12,392 nucleotides of DNA from Chthoniobacterales bacterium (GTDB lineage Bacteria; Verrucomicrobiota; Verrucomicrobiia; Chthoniobacterales; UBA10450), in assembly GCA_025980625.1 (NCBI GenBank), contig JAICXG010000064.1, forward strand, positions 1-12,392. Direction: 5' to 3'. Position numbers and translations under genes: made by a program. Within the stretch, counting starts at the first letter, position 1, and every line of letters begins with the position of its first letter. Positions 1 to 7,313 of the stretch are shown piece by piece. The notes beneath the pieces are model-generated. The model saw only the letters and a program-made list of their open reading frames with translations, was not told where the DNA came from and made no database searches.

Positions 1-1119
1 CCGAGTGTCTTGCGTGATCCGCTGACAAAGGCAATCCAGGCAGTCGAGTTTTATTACACCCAATCGCACTGGGTGTTTCTCGACCCCAAAGTGGCGGCTG
101 ATTTCGCCGCGATTGGGCAACAGGTGCCAGGGAATCTCCAGGTCATCAGTCGCGACCACGCCGACCACAAATGGATTGTCGCTCCGAAGCGCGGCGACTC
201 GCCTGGGAGTTACTATCTGTTTGACCGCGCGACCAAAAAGTTGAGTAAACTCTACGACGAACATCCTGCGCTGGCGCGTTTCACCTTCGCGCCGAAGCGG
301 CCGCTCGTGATTAAGTCGCGCGACGGCCTCGAACTCGTAAGTTACCTAACGACTCCGCCCGGAGCGGAAGCGAAAAGGCTTCCGCTTGTTCTCCTGATTC
401 ATGGTGGTCCGTGGTATCGCGATGACAACGAGTACGATGCCGAGGTGCAATTTCTCGCCAATCGCGGTTACGGCGTGCTCCAGGTGAACTACCGCGGCTC
501 GACCGGTCTGGGACTTAAATTTTTCAACGCCGGGACTAACGAATGGGGCCGCGGCACTCAGCGCGATCTTTACGACGCGACGCAGTGGGCGATCGACCAG
601 GGTATCGCCGATCCGAAACGCATTGCGGCCATGGGATGGTCGGGCGGCGGCTTTGCGACCCTGAAAGCGCTTGAGATGAGGCCAGACCTTTTCGCCTGCG
701 GCGTGGATGGAGTCGGCCCGGCGGAGCTGGCGATCCTCTACCGCTCCTTTCCAAGTTATTGGTCAAACATTACCAACCGCTGGCGACGGCGTGGCGGTGA
801 CTTTGATCACAACGAGAAATTGAACCGCGAGATTTCGCCGCTTTACCACGTCGATCAGATCCGCGCGCCGCTTCTCATCGGTCAGGGTCAAAATGATCCG
901 AGAGTTACAATCGCCAACGTCAATGGAATGGTCGCGGCCTTGCGCAAAGCAAAGCGCGAAGTGACTTATGTTGTTTATCCGGATGAAGGTCATGGCTTCT
1001 ATCGCCCGGAGAACCAGATCGATTTCTATGGCCGGGTGGAAGAGTTTCTCGCCAAACATATCGGCGGCCGGGCCGAGCCGTGGAAAAAAATCCCGGGTGC
1101 CACCGCGGAGCTCCGATGA
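1..1119 (+). CDS. S9-family serine peptidase (prolyl oligopeptidase / acylaminoacyl-peptidase type), 5' end missing
   Basis: The reading frame is open to the left window edge, so the start lies outside and only the last ~370 residues are seen. Counting from the TTG at position 10, residues ~1-105 look like the end of the N-terminal beta-propeller. Residues ~115-355 form an alpha/beta-hydrolase domain with an HGGP oxyanion-type motif, the nucleophile elbow GWSGGG (Ser ~211), a NDPRV turn (Asp ~296) and DEGHGF (His ~328). The complete Ser-Asp-His triad in this order is typical of S9 peptidases, which cleave short peptides; bacterial members are often exported, but any signal peptide here would lie upstream. 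The TGA stop overlaps the ATG of the M20 peptidase gene (ATGA), suggesting one operon and translational coupling. Together with the POT transporter it fits peptide scavenging. The exact subfamily (dipeptidyl versus acylaminoacyl) cannot be decided from this fragment. Confidence 0.93.
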   Translation, partial: PSVLRDPLTKAIQAVEFYYTQSHWVFLDPKVAADFAAIGQQVPGNLQVISRDHADHKWIVAPKRGDSPGSYYLFDRATKKLSKLYDEHPALARFTFAPKRPLVIKSRDGLELVSYLTTPPGAEAKRLPLVLLIHGGPWYRDDNEYDAEVQFLANRGYGVLQVNYRGSTGLGLKFFNAGTNEWGRGTQRDLYDATQWAIDQGIADPKRIAAMGWSGGGFATLKALEMRPDLFACGVDGVGPAELAILYRSFPSYWSNITNRWRRRGGDFDHNEKLNREISPLYHVDQIRAPLLIGQGQNDPRVTIANVNGMVAALRKAKREVTYVVYPDEGHGFYRPENQIDFYGRVEEFLAKHIGGRAEPWKKIPGATAELR

Positions 1120-2762
1120 TGAAGTTGTGGACTCGCCTAACCTCTTTCATCCCGAGCGAAACGAGCGACCTCACAAGCCATGCGAGGCGCGCTTTTTTCC
1201 CGTTATCGACGAGCTTGATTGCGAGGTCCTTTGCTCTCCCCAGTAAAGCAACTTTTCCCAGGCGATTGCTGATTATTTTCCTGGTTGCAGCTTTTACGCA
1301 ATCTGCCATCGCAACGGACCCGGCCGCAGTGGCGCAAGCCGCCGATACCTGGCGGGCGCAACATGAGCACGAGATCCTGGCAGAGTTTGCGGAGTTACTC
1401 GCGATTCCGAACCTGGCCAGCGACCGCGCCAACATCCAAGGCAACGCGAACTTGATTCGCGGCTGGCTCGAAAAGCGCGGGCTGAAAACAGACTTACTCT
1501 CGTTAGGCGAGGCGCCTCCTATCGTGGTCGGCGATTTGGTCGTGCCGGGCGCACAACGCACGATCGCCTTTTACGCCCATTACGATGGCCAGCCGGTCGA
1601 TCCGGCGAAATGGAAAAGCGACCCGTGGAAACCTGTCATGCGCAATGCGACCGGCCAGGAAGTCGACTGGGAAAATGCCAGGTCGATCGATCCGGAATGG
1701 AGGCTCTACGCCCGCTCCGCCGGCGATGACAAGGCGCCGATCATTGGCATGCTCGCCGCGCTCGATGCGCTGCGCGCGCAGGGCATCAAACCTTCCGTCA
1801 ATCTTCGTTTCGTTTTTGAAGGGGAAGAGGAAGCCGGCTCGCCGCACCTCGCTCAATATCTGGAAAAGTATCCAAAGATTTTGCGACCCGACGCCTGGGT
1901 CTTATGTGATGGCCCGGTGCATCAAAGCCGCCGGATGGAGCTGTTCTTCGGTGCCCGCGGCACTGTCGATCTGGAGTTAACGGTCTACGGCCCGATCAAA
2001 GGTCTGCACGACGGACATTACGGGAACTGGGTGCCAAACGCGATCGTTAGGCTGACGCATTTGCTCGCTTCAATGCGGGATGAGAATGGCCGCATTCTCA
2101 TTAAAGGCTTTTACGACGAGGTGAAGCCGCCGAGCCCGGCGGAGCGCGCCGCGCTTGCCAAAATTCCAGATGTGGAGAGTGATCTTCGGCGTGAATTTCA
2201 GATCAGCGCGACCGAAGGGGAGGGGAAACACCTCAATGAGTTATTACTCTTGCCGGCCTTGAACGTGCGCGGGATCGAAGCCGGCCACGTGGGCGAGAAA
2301 GCCTCCAACACCATCCAACCCGAAGCCCGCGCTTCGATCGATTTTCGGCTCGTGCCTAACGAGACGCCGGATTCGATCAAGCCGCTGGTGGAACGGCATC
2401 TTCAGTCCCAGGGTTACACAATTGTTCGCGAGACTCCCGACGCTGCCACCCGCATGAAGCACGCGAAAATCGTGCGCGTAAATTGGGGCGCCGGTTATGC
2501 GCCCGCCCGCACCTCGCTCGATCTCCCGCTCTCACGCCAGGTCGCGGGTGTGATGAGTGCCGCGGGGCACGAGCCGGTGCGCCTGCCGACGGTCGGCGGG
2601 AGTATCCCGATGTATCTTTTCCAGCAGCCTAACGACACCCCGGTGATCGGTCTGCCGATCGCCAACCATGACGATAACCAGCACGCGGCGGACGAGAATC
2701 TGCGCCTCCAGAATCTTTGGGATGGGATTGAAGTTTACGCCGCGCTCTTCGCCAGCTTGTAA
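1116..2762 (+). CDS. Exported M20-family metallopeptidase (dipeptidase/carboxypeptidase)
   Basis: Zinc-dependent M20 peptidase (ArgE/DapE/CPG2 group), about 548 residues from ATG 1116. Visible metal and catalytic motifs are HYDGQPV (His ~155, Asp ~157), SAGDDK (bridging Asp ~204), EGEEEAG (catalytic and metal Glu ~237-238) and a C-terminal ANHDDNQHAADE segment that supplies the last His ligand. A lid/dimerisation domain around GARGTVDLELTVYG interrupts the catalytic domain, as usual in the family. A hydrophobic stretch (RRLLIIFLVAAFTQSAIA, ~residues 50-68) looks like a signal peptide and predicts a periplasmic or secreted enzyme. The start is uncertain: ATG 1116 overlaps the upstream stop (ATGA), ATG 1119 is next, and a TTG at 1266 would give a normal-length signal peptide. 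The ~50 residues before the hydrophobic stretch are encoded partly by a dispersed-repeat-like sequence near 1147. Substrate is unknown; dipeptides fit the neighbours. Confidence 0.92.
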   Translation: MMKLWTRLTSFIPSETSDLTSHARRAFFPLSTSLIARSFALPSKATFPRRLLIIFLVAAFTQSAIATDPAAVAQAADTWRAQHEHEILAEFAELLAIPNLASDRANIQGNANLIRGWLEKRGLKTDLLSLGEAPPIVVGDLVVPGAQRTIAFYAHYDGQPVDPAKWKSDPWKPVMRNATGQEVDWENARSIDPEWRLYARSAGDDKAPIIGMLAALDALRAQGIKPSVNLRFVFEGEEEAGSPHLAQYLEKYPKILRPDAWVLCDGPVHQSRRMELFFGARGTVDLELTVYGPIKGLHDGHYGNWVPNAIVRLTHLLASMRDENGRILIKGFYDEVKPPSPAERAALAKIPDVESDLRREFQISATEGEGKHLNELLLLPALNVRGIEAGHVGEKASNTIQPEARASIDFRLVPNETPDSIKPLVERHLQSQGYTIVRETPDAATRMKHAKIVRVNWGAGYAPARTSLDLPLSRQVAGVMSAAGHEPVRLPTVGGSIPMYLFQQPNDTPVIGLPIANHDDNQHAADENLRLQNLWDGIEVYAALFASL

Positions 2763-2848
2763 CTGCCAGAGGGCGACACACCGTCTTGAGCCGAACGCAA
2801 TTGGGCAATGCCTCTTGCCAAAACGGCCCGGCCTGACACTCTGACCAA

Positions 2849-4264
2849 ATGAATCGCGCTGAGGATCGCAGTTTCCTCGGGCATCCGCGCGGCCTGGGCT
2901 ATCTCGCCTTCACCGAAGCGTGGGAACGTTTCTCCTACTATGGGATGCAATCGCTCCTTGTCCTCTACATGGTGGACCGGCTCCTGCACCCCGGGCATAT
3001 CGAACGGATCGCCGGCTTTGGCCCTTTTCGTCAGGTGCTCGAGGAGATTTATCGCGGGCCGCTCTCGGTGCAGGCGCTGGCTTCGGCTATCTTTGGTCTT
3101 TACACCGGGCTGGTCTATCTCACGCCGATCGCGGGCGGATTTGTCGCCGATCGCATTCTCGGGCGCACCCGCACCATAACTCTGGGCGCCTTACTCATGG
3201 CAGCCGGGCATTTCCTGATGGCGTTCGATTTTACTTTCCTTGCCGCACTTACTTGCCTGCTGATCGGGGTCGGCTGTTTCAAGGGTAATCTCGCCAGTCA
3301 GGTAGGCGGTCTCTATGAGACAGGTGATAACCGCCGGGCCGACGCTTTCCAGATTTATTATCTCTTCGTCAACGCCGGAGTCATCGTTGCGCCACTTATC
3401 GCCGGAACGCTCGGTGAGATCTATGGCTGGCATTATGGCTTCGGCGCCGCCGGGATTGGAATGCTGATCGGTCTGACAATCTATCTCTCAGGTAGAAAGT
3501 ATCTGCCGCCTGACACCGCTGCTACGACCAGGAGCGAACGGGCAGCAAAGCCAAAACTAACTCACCGGGAGAAGATGGCGATTATCGCGCTGCTCGCGCT
3601 CCTGCCCGTCCTGACGCTCGCAGTCATTGGCAATCAGCAGATCTTCAACGCCTATCTCATCTGGGCGGAACGAAGCGTTGACCTTGTCTTTTTCGGCCGG
3701 AAAATGCCGACGACCTGGCTTATAACTCTCGACTCAGTCCTCTCGATGACTTTCCTCGCCGGCGCGGTCGTCTTCTGGCGGCTCTGGGCGAAGAAGTTCC
3801 CCGAGCCGGCGGAGATTACGAAGCTCGGGATCGGCAGTCTTGTGGCAGTGACCGGCTTTCTCTGTCTGGCGACGGGTGCGACAATCGCGGCCGCGGCGCA
3901 CGGCAAAGTTGCCATTGGCTGGCTCATCGCCTTTCATGTGCTCAACAGCATCGGCTTTGCGAATGTCTTTCCGGTCTCACTCGCTCTTTATGCGCGGGTC
4001 GCGCCGGCGGCATTATCGTCAACCATCATCGGGATTTATTTCCTGCACCTCTTCGCGGCTAACAACCTTGTCGGCTGGATCGGCGGCATGCTCGAAAGAA
4101 TGCCGGCCGCGCAGTTCTGGCTCATGCATGCGGCCTTTTGTGGAATAGCCGGCCTGATCTTTCTCATAGCCGGCAAGCTCTTCGGGCATCTCCTTGCGCC
4201 AGCGGGCCATGAAAACGCGGTTAAGCAGCCGGTCACTTCCGATGACATGACAGCCCGAGGATAG
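2849..4264 (+). CDS. POT/PTR-family proton-coupled oligopeptide transporter
   Basis: A 471-residue inner-membrane protein of the major facilitator superfamily, with about 12 or more hydrophobic segments. The diagnostic POT motif ExxERFxYYG is present near the N-terminus (Glu23, Glu26, Arg27, Tyr30-Tyr31) and is used for proton coupling and peptide binding. The second PTR region is also visible: FKGN followed by a YYLFVNAGVI segment, equivalent to the family FYxxINxGSL signature. The family imports di- and tripeptides with protons. It starts at ATG 2849, 86 bases after the M20 peptidase stop, on the same strand. The three genes make a plausible cascade: outer peptidases trim peptides and this permease takes up the products. 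The C-terminal tail is hydrophilic and short. Family assignment is secure; the preferred peptides cannot be read from the sequence. Confidence 0.94.
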   Translation: MNRAEDRSFLGHPRGLGYLAFTEAWERFSYYGMQSLLVLYMVDRLLHPGHIERIAGFGPFRQVLEEIYRGPLSVQALASAIFGLYTGLVYLTPIAGGFVADRILGRTRTITLGALLMAAGHFLMAFDFTFLAALTCLLIGVGCFKGNLASQVGGLYETGDNRRADAFQIYYLFVNAGVIVAPLIAGTLGEIYGWHYGFGAAGIGMLIGLTIYLSGRKYLPPDTAATTRSERAAKPKLTHREKMAIIALLALLPVLTLAVIGNQQIFNAYLIWAERSVDLVFFGRKMPTTWLITLDSVLSMTFLAGAVVFWRLWAKKFPEPAEITKLGIGSLVAVTGFLCLATGATIAAAAHGKVAIGWLIAFHVLNSIGFANVFPVSLALYARVAPAALSSTIIGIYFLHLFAANNLVGWIGGMLERMPAAQFWLMHAAFCGIAGLIFLIAGKLFGHLLAPAGHENAVKQPVTSDDMTARG

Positions 4265-4389
4265 TGCGTGCTGTGAACAGTCAAAATAATCATTGGCTAT
4301 TTAGCTGAATCGGGCTTCACTTTCCCATTCCTTCAACTGACAAATGCGGATGTTTCCGCCCCGTCTCACCATCAAAGAGGATCGAAAAT

Positions 4390-4794
4390 ATGACAGCTCC
4401 AACTGATACCGTACTTGGCACGACCGAACGTAGATATTCCTATCAGGCGTTCCAGATTCTCCGTTTCGCGTTTACCGTGGCGCCGATTGTGGCCGGCCTC
4501 GACAAGTTCTTTCACCTGCTCGTCGACTGGGACAAGTACCTCCCGCCCATTGCCAACAATCTGGTGGGCGGGCATGGCCACCAACTCATGCTGGCGGTCG
4601 GCGTGATCGAAGTCATCGCTGGGATTGGCGTGTTTCTTAAGCCGCGGATCTTCGCCTACATCGTGGCGGTTTGGCTTCTCATCATCATTCTGAATCTTCT
4701 CGCCATCCCCGGCTACTTCGACATCGCTTTGCGCGACTTTGGCCTGCTGCTCGGCGCGCTGGCTCTGGCCAGGCTGAGCCACATTGTTGCCTAG
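4390..4794 (+). CDS. Small DoxX-like integral membrane protein
   Basis: A 134-residue protein with four predicted membrane helices (about residues 22-38, 64-83, 88-108, 113-130) and a short polar N-terminus. The pattern, a first helix ending in AGLDKF followed by a W/Y-rich loop (DWDKYLPP) and three closely spaced helices, resembles the DoxX/DoxD-like membrane family, whose members are mostly of unknown function and sometimes linked to redox or thiol stress. There is a reasonable Shine-Dalgarno, AGAGGA, upstream of ATG 4390. It lies 125 bases after the POT transporter stop, so it probably has its own promoter, although none is obvious. No catalytic residues can be named. Membrane topology is well supported; the DoxX family call is moderate. 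Confidence 0.75.
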   Translation: MTAPTDTVLGTTERRYSYQAFQILRFAFTVAPIVAGLDKFFHLLVDWDKYLPPIANNLVGGHGHQLMLAVGVIEVIAGIGVFLKPRIFAYIVAVWLLIIILNLLAIPGYFDIALRDFGLLLGALALARLSHIVA

Positions 4795-4824
4795 GTAACT
4801 GGCGTTGTCTCCTGGCGCTTCGTG

Positions 4825-4863
4825 GAGATGGACACGGCTGCAGCCTACGGGTGGCCACGTCTC
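4825..4863. repeat. Imperfect inverted repeat around a perfect GGCTGCAGCC palindrome
   Basis: About 30 bases after the DoxX-like gene, the left arm GAGATGGACAC (4825-4835) can pair with GTGGCCACGTCTC (4851-4863) if two bases bulge. Between the arms is a perfect 10-bp palindrome, GGCTGCAGCC (4836-4845). It lies between a + strand and a - strand gene that converge, so it could serve as a bidirectional transcript end, though no T-run is present. The compact structure also resembles REP-type extragenic palindromes. Copy number in the genome is unknown. Confidence 0.45.
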
Positions 4864-4940
4864 ACCGGAGCTTGGATTGAGCCATTCAATAGAGGGTTAG
4901 GTTCAATGGAAGTTCCCTTCAGGTAACAACAAAGTAACCC

Positions 4941-5933
4941 TTAGCGCGGCACCACCGTCTCGTAAACTCGGTTGGTGCCTGTGCCCAGGAACCAGACCTG
5001 ACTGCCCGTGCCGGCCGTTATCCCTTCAGGAAAGCTATGAATGAATTCCGCCGATTCGGTCACGACTCCGCTCGTGGTGATAGACGCGAACTTGCTCGCG
5101 CTGAACTCGGTAAACAGGAGATTGTTACGGTTACCGGGTCTGATGATAGTCGGCTGGCTCGGGGTCGGAAAGAGTGTGATGTCACCGGTAGGTGTAACGC
5201 GTGCGACCTGAGCAACAAAGGCACTCGCCACCCAAAGGTTACCGTCTGGACCGGCGGCGATTGAGGTGGGCGAGCTTACGCCGGTGAACTCAGTGATGAC
5301 ACCATTAGGCGTGATGCGGCCGAACTTATCCACTGCTCCCTCCGTAAACCACATGTTACCATCGGAGCCGGTAGTGATGTCGCCCGGAAAAGAGTTTGGA
5401 GTGGGCGTCTTAAATTCTGTAAACATTCCGCTGGAGAGATCGAAGCGCCAGACGGCGTGGTCGGTCTGGTCGGTAAACCAGATGTTGCCATCGGAGCCAG
5501 TGGTAATGCCGACGCTTACCCCGAAAAAGGAGAACTGAAATTCGGTAATATTGCCCGCAGGAGTAATGGAAGCGATCTTTCCCGTCGAGCCCTCGCCGAA
5601 CCAGATATTGCCGTCCGGGCCGGGCGTGATAAAGGCTGGGTTACTCGAGGCCGGGGTGACGAAGTAACTGATCTGACCCTGGGGTGTGATGCGCGCCACC
5701 TCGCTGCTGTTGGAAAGAGTGAACCAGAAATTTCCATCCGCGCCCATCGTGATAGCAAACGGCCCCGAGCCGCCCCGGATCGGGAACGAGCGGAAGCGCG
5801 TCTGGGCGTCCGCCTTTTGACTGGAAAGGATGAGCAGAGCGGCGAGGCCGAGGCCGAGTGTGAGAAAGAACTTATGCCGAAAGATGGCGAGCGCCGCTCC
5901 GGCCCGATTGGATTGAGCTGAATGTGTTTTCAA
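4941..5933 (-). CDS. Secreted streptogramin-lyase-like (Vgb/NHL-type) beta-propeller protein
   Basis: A 330-residue protein with a signal peptide: a basic N-region, a leucine-rich core (about residues 21-38) and a likely cleavage after ADA (~43). The mature part is a tandem array of about 40-residue blades, each with a GxDGNxWF motif (for example GADGNFWFT, GPDGNIWFGE, GSDGNMWFTE, GPDGNLWV) followed by a 'ARITPxGxITEF' strand. This is the signature of the virginiamycin B lyase-like branch of six- or seven-bladed propellers. True Vgb opens streptogramin antibiotics, but most secreted homologues in environmental bacteria are uncharacterised and may bind ligands; the catalytic His/Glu residues were not verified here, so resistance should not be assumed. 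The only plausible start is TTG (complement of 5931-5933), without a clear Shine-Dalgarno. The last blades are more divergent. Confidence 0.85.
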   Translation of the reverse strand: MKTHSAQSNRAGAALAIFRHKFFLTLGLGLAALLILSSQKADAQTRFRSFPIRGGSGPFAITMGADGNFWFTLSNSSEVARITPQGQISYFVTPASSNPAFITPGPDGNIWFGEGSTGKIASITPAGNITEFQFSFFGVSVGITTGSDGNIWFTDQTDHAVWRFDLSSGMFTEFKTPTPNSFPGDITTGSDGNMWFTEGAVDKFGRITPNGVITEFTGVSSPTSIAAGPDGNLWVASAFVAQVARVTPTGDITLFPTPSQPTIIRPGNRNNLLFTEFSASKFASITTSGVVTESAEFIHSFPEGITAGTGSQVWFLGTGTNRVYETVVPR

Positions 5934-5978
5934 GGCAGCGCAATAAGCACTGCGGTGCTGTGACGCGCAAAAAGAGAT

Positions 5979-5998
5979 AAGTAACGCCGTTGTTACTT
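5979..5998. promoter_or_regulatory. Perfect 7-bp inverted repeat upstream of the beta-propeller gene
   Basis: AAGTAAC (5979-5985) and GTTACTT (5992-5998) form a perfect inverted repeat with a 6-base spacer, about 45 bases upstream of the - strand start at 5933. Its position fits an operator or a 5'-leader hairpin. The regulator is unknown. Confidence 0.35.
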
Positions 5999-6323
5999 TT
6001 CGTTGTTCTCATCTTACAGCCGGCTGAAAGGCGGTGCTCGAACACGACGCCGGGGTGCGGCAACTTTGCTCACCAAGTCGTTGCCGGCAGCACGTAGGCT
6101 GTGGTTGGCATCTGGAAGCGCTTGGGCGGACGAGCTGAGTTGAGGGTTAGCTAGGTCCCACCGCTGTTCAGGTCAGGCGGTAGACAAAGACAGCAAACCA
6201 GTCACTCACTGCGCGGCAAAGGTTACAGCCGGGTTACCTTTCAATTCTTTCCTTCGCCTCTGAATAAACGAACAAACAAAGCGCGCGGATAAACCGCGTC
6301 ACAAACAAACAAACAACAACGAT
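5999..6323. other. Intergenic region between divergent genes, no gene seen
   Basis: This divergent spacer should hold the promoters of the - strand propeller gene and the + strand PKD-like gene, but no confident -35/-10 pair was found. Two weak hairpins are visible: AAAGGT (6218-6223) with ACCTTT (6236-6241), and CGCGG-ATAAA-CCGCG (6284-6298). The last 40 bases before the PKD-like gene are A/C-rich with repeated ACAAACAA units, as expected for an unstructured leader that favours translation. Confidence 0.4.
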
Positions 6324-6329
6324 AGGAGG
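6324..6329 (+). promoter_or_regulatory. Strong Shine-Dalgarno AGGAGG
   Basis: A perfect AGGAGG lies 9 bases before ATG 6339 and fixes that start. It also precedes an ATG at 6332 in another frame, but the spacing there is only two bases, too short. Such a strong site, with an unstructured A/C-rich leader, suggests the small secreted protein is made in quantity. Confidence 0.8.
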
Positions 6330-6338
6330 AAATGAAAT

Positions 6339-6710
6339 ATGAAAAACAAGACAATGAAGTGGATCGGGGCAGCAGCTCTGAGTCTCATGATGATAGGGAT
6401 GACGGCGCCGAGTGCCTTCACCGAACCAGCAGCACCGACGTTGACGGCCAGCGTCGTGAGCCAGCAGTGTCAGGGTGGAAATGGGGTCAACGTGACGTTG
6501 ACTGCCGTATTGTCGCCAAACCGCTCGGGCGTGCTTTACGCCTGGGACTTCGATAATGACGGTGTGCTGGATACAGTGCCCGACGCCAATCCTACGGTTA
6601 CCACCTTGTATCCCGACGAAATGGTTGAGACCGCGACGGTCGCGGTTATCAGAAACGGCCGGACCAAGCTATCTGACTCCATCACCTTCCAGACTCTGCG
6701 CTGTCAATAA
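6339..6710 (+). CDS. Small secreted protein with PKD-like motif
   Basis: A 123-residue protein with a clear signal peptide (basic MKNKTMKW, hydrophobic core about residues 9-25, likely cleavage near AFTEPAA). The mature ~95 residues look like one immunoglobulin-like beta-sandwich. The motif YAWDFDNDGVLD (~residues 67-78) matches the WDFGDG-type motif of PKD domains, and the following 'PTVTTLYPDEMVETATVAVI' fits the family's 'P.h.Y...G.Y.V.L.V' strand pattern. Two cysteines (Cys44 and Cys122) near the ends could form a disulfide closing the domain. PKD domains usually sit inside large surface proteins; a free single domain is unusual and may act as a secreted adhesin or binding module. Function is not known. 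It is monocistronic, with a strong ribosome site and a stable hairpin after the stop. Confidence 0.8.
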   Translation: MKNKTMKWIGAAALSLMMIGMTAPSAFTEPAAPTLTASVVSQQCQGGNGVNVTLTAVLSPNRSGVLYAWDFDNDGVLDTVPDANPTVTTLYPDEMVETATVAVIRNGRTKLSDSITFQTLRCQ

Positions 6711-6730
6711 CCAGGCAGCATTTCGCCAAA

Positions 6731-6762
6731 GGAGGGCGCAGGATTCAACGCCTGCGCTCTCC
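6731..6762 (+). terminator. Stable hairpin after the PKD-like gene (12-bp stem, no T-run)
   Basis: GGAGGGCGCAGG (6731-6742) pairs with CCTGCGCTCTCC (6751-6762) across an 8-base loop, with one G-T wobble in 12 pairs. It begins 20 bases after the stop codon. No T-tract follows, so it is not a classic intrinsic terminator; it may block 3' exonucleases or end transcripts by another route. Confidence 0.55.
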
Positions 6763-6879
6763 GGAGGTAAAGGAATCCGTGAGTAATAGGAATACCCGAC
6801 TAGCACCACCGATTGTTTTCGTCGTAGCGCGCGAAACGATGGCACGCGGGTACTCGAAGCCATCTCGTAGAATAGCGCG

Positions 6880-6990
6880 TCATCCCGAGCGAAGTCGAGG
6901 GATCCCGTGGAAGTCAGCTTAAAGCTCCTGGCAAGCGTCCCTCACCCTGTCCCGAGGGGAGAGGGAGTCCCTTCTCCTGGTGGGAGAAGG
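6880..6990. repeat. Dispersed intergenic repeat-like segment with hairpins
   Basis: TCATCCCGAGCGAA at 6880-6893 is identical to 1147-1160 and has the look of widely dispersed bacterial intergenic repeat sequence. Further on, pyrimidine- and purine-rich tracts alternate (6940-6968), and CCTTCTCC (6970-6977) pairs perfectly with GGAGAAGG (6983-6990). No coding potential was seen on either strand. Confidence 0.5.
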
Positions 6991-7313
6991 TTAGAATGAG
7001 GGCGGAACGCTAGCCGGATTCACTATTACACTGCACCAGGAAGACAGGCCCGGCGACCTGTCCAGTCAACCGTAGCTTTTCATTTTTTCTTCAGTGCGCC
7101 GTTTGCATGGCGCTAACCCGTCCGTCGAAGACGAGGCCTGGGAAGATGCAGGCCCTCCTCTGGCCAAAAGGAGAGCCTGCCGCTCGTGACTATCCCGATC
7201 GCAAACGCCGCGCAGGACACGCGCGCGCCTGCCCTTTGGGCTCAGCCTCTTTGCATAAGGCTGGGCGCTTTGTGTTATTAGTGGTTTCCGTGAGCCTCAC
7301 TTGCTTTCTCGGC
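6991..7313. other. Non-coding stretch with one strong hairpin
   Basis: Together with 6711-6990 this makes a ~600-base gap without a convincing gene. A hairpin is formed by GCAGGCCCTCCT (7148-7159) and AGGAGAGCCTGC (7169-7180) with a 9-base loop and one mismatch in 12. A weaker AGCCT/AGGCT pair lies near 7243-7262, downstream of the - strand ferritin-like gene, and could contribute to its transcript end. A 96-residue open frame over 7107-7397 has no recognisable domain and runs antisense into the ferritin-like gene, so it was not called. Confidence 0.4.

Noticed and set aside
920..1561. Long - strand open frame over the S9/M20 junction
   Set aside because: A shadow of two well-supported + strand genes in GC-rich DNA; its translation has no domain.
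4941..5933. Streptogramin resistance gene (vgb)
   Set aside because: The blades match the Vgb-like propeller group, but it has a signal peptide and the catalytic residues could not be confirmed, so antibiotic inactivation is not supported.
6731..6762. Classic Rho-independent terminator
   Set aside because: The stem is strong, but no T-tract follows on either strand, so only a 3'-end hairpin is claimed.
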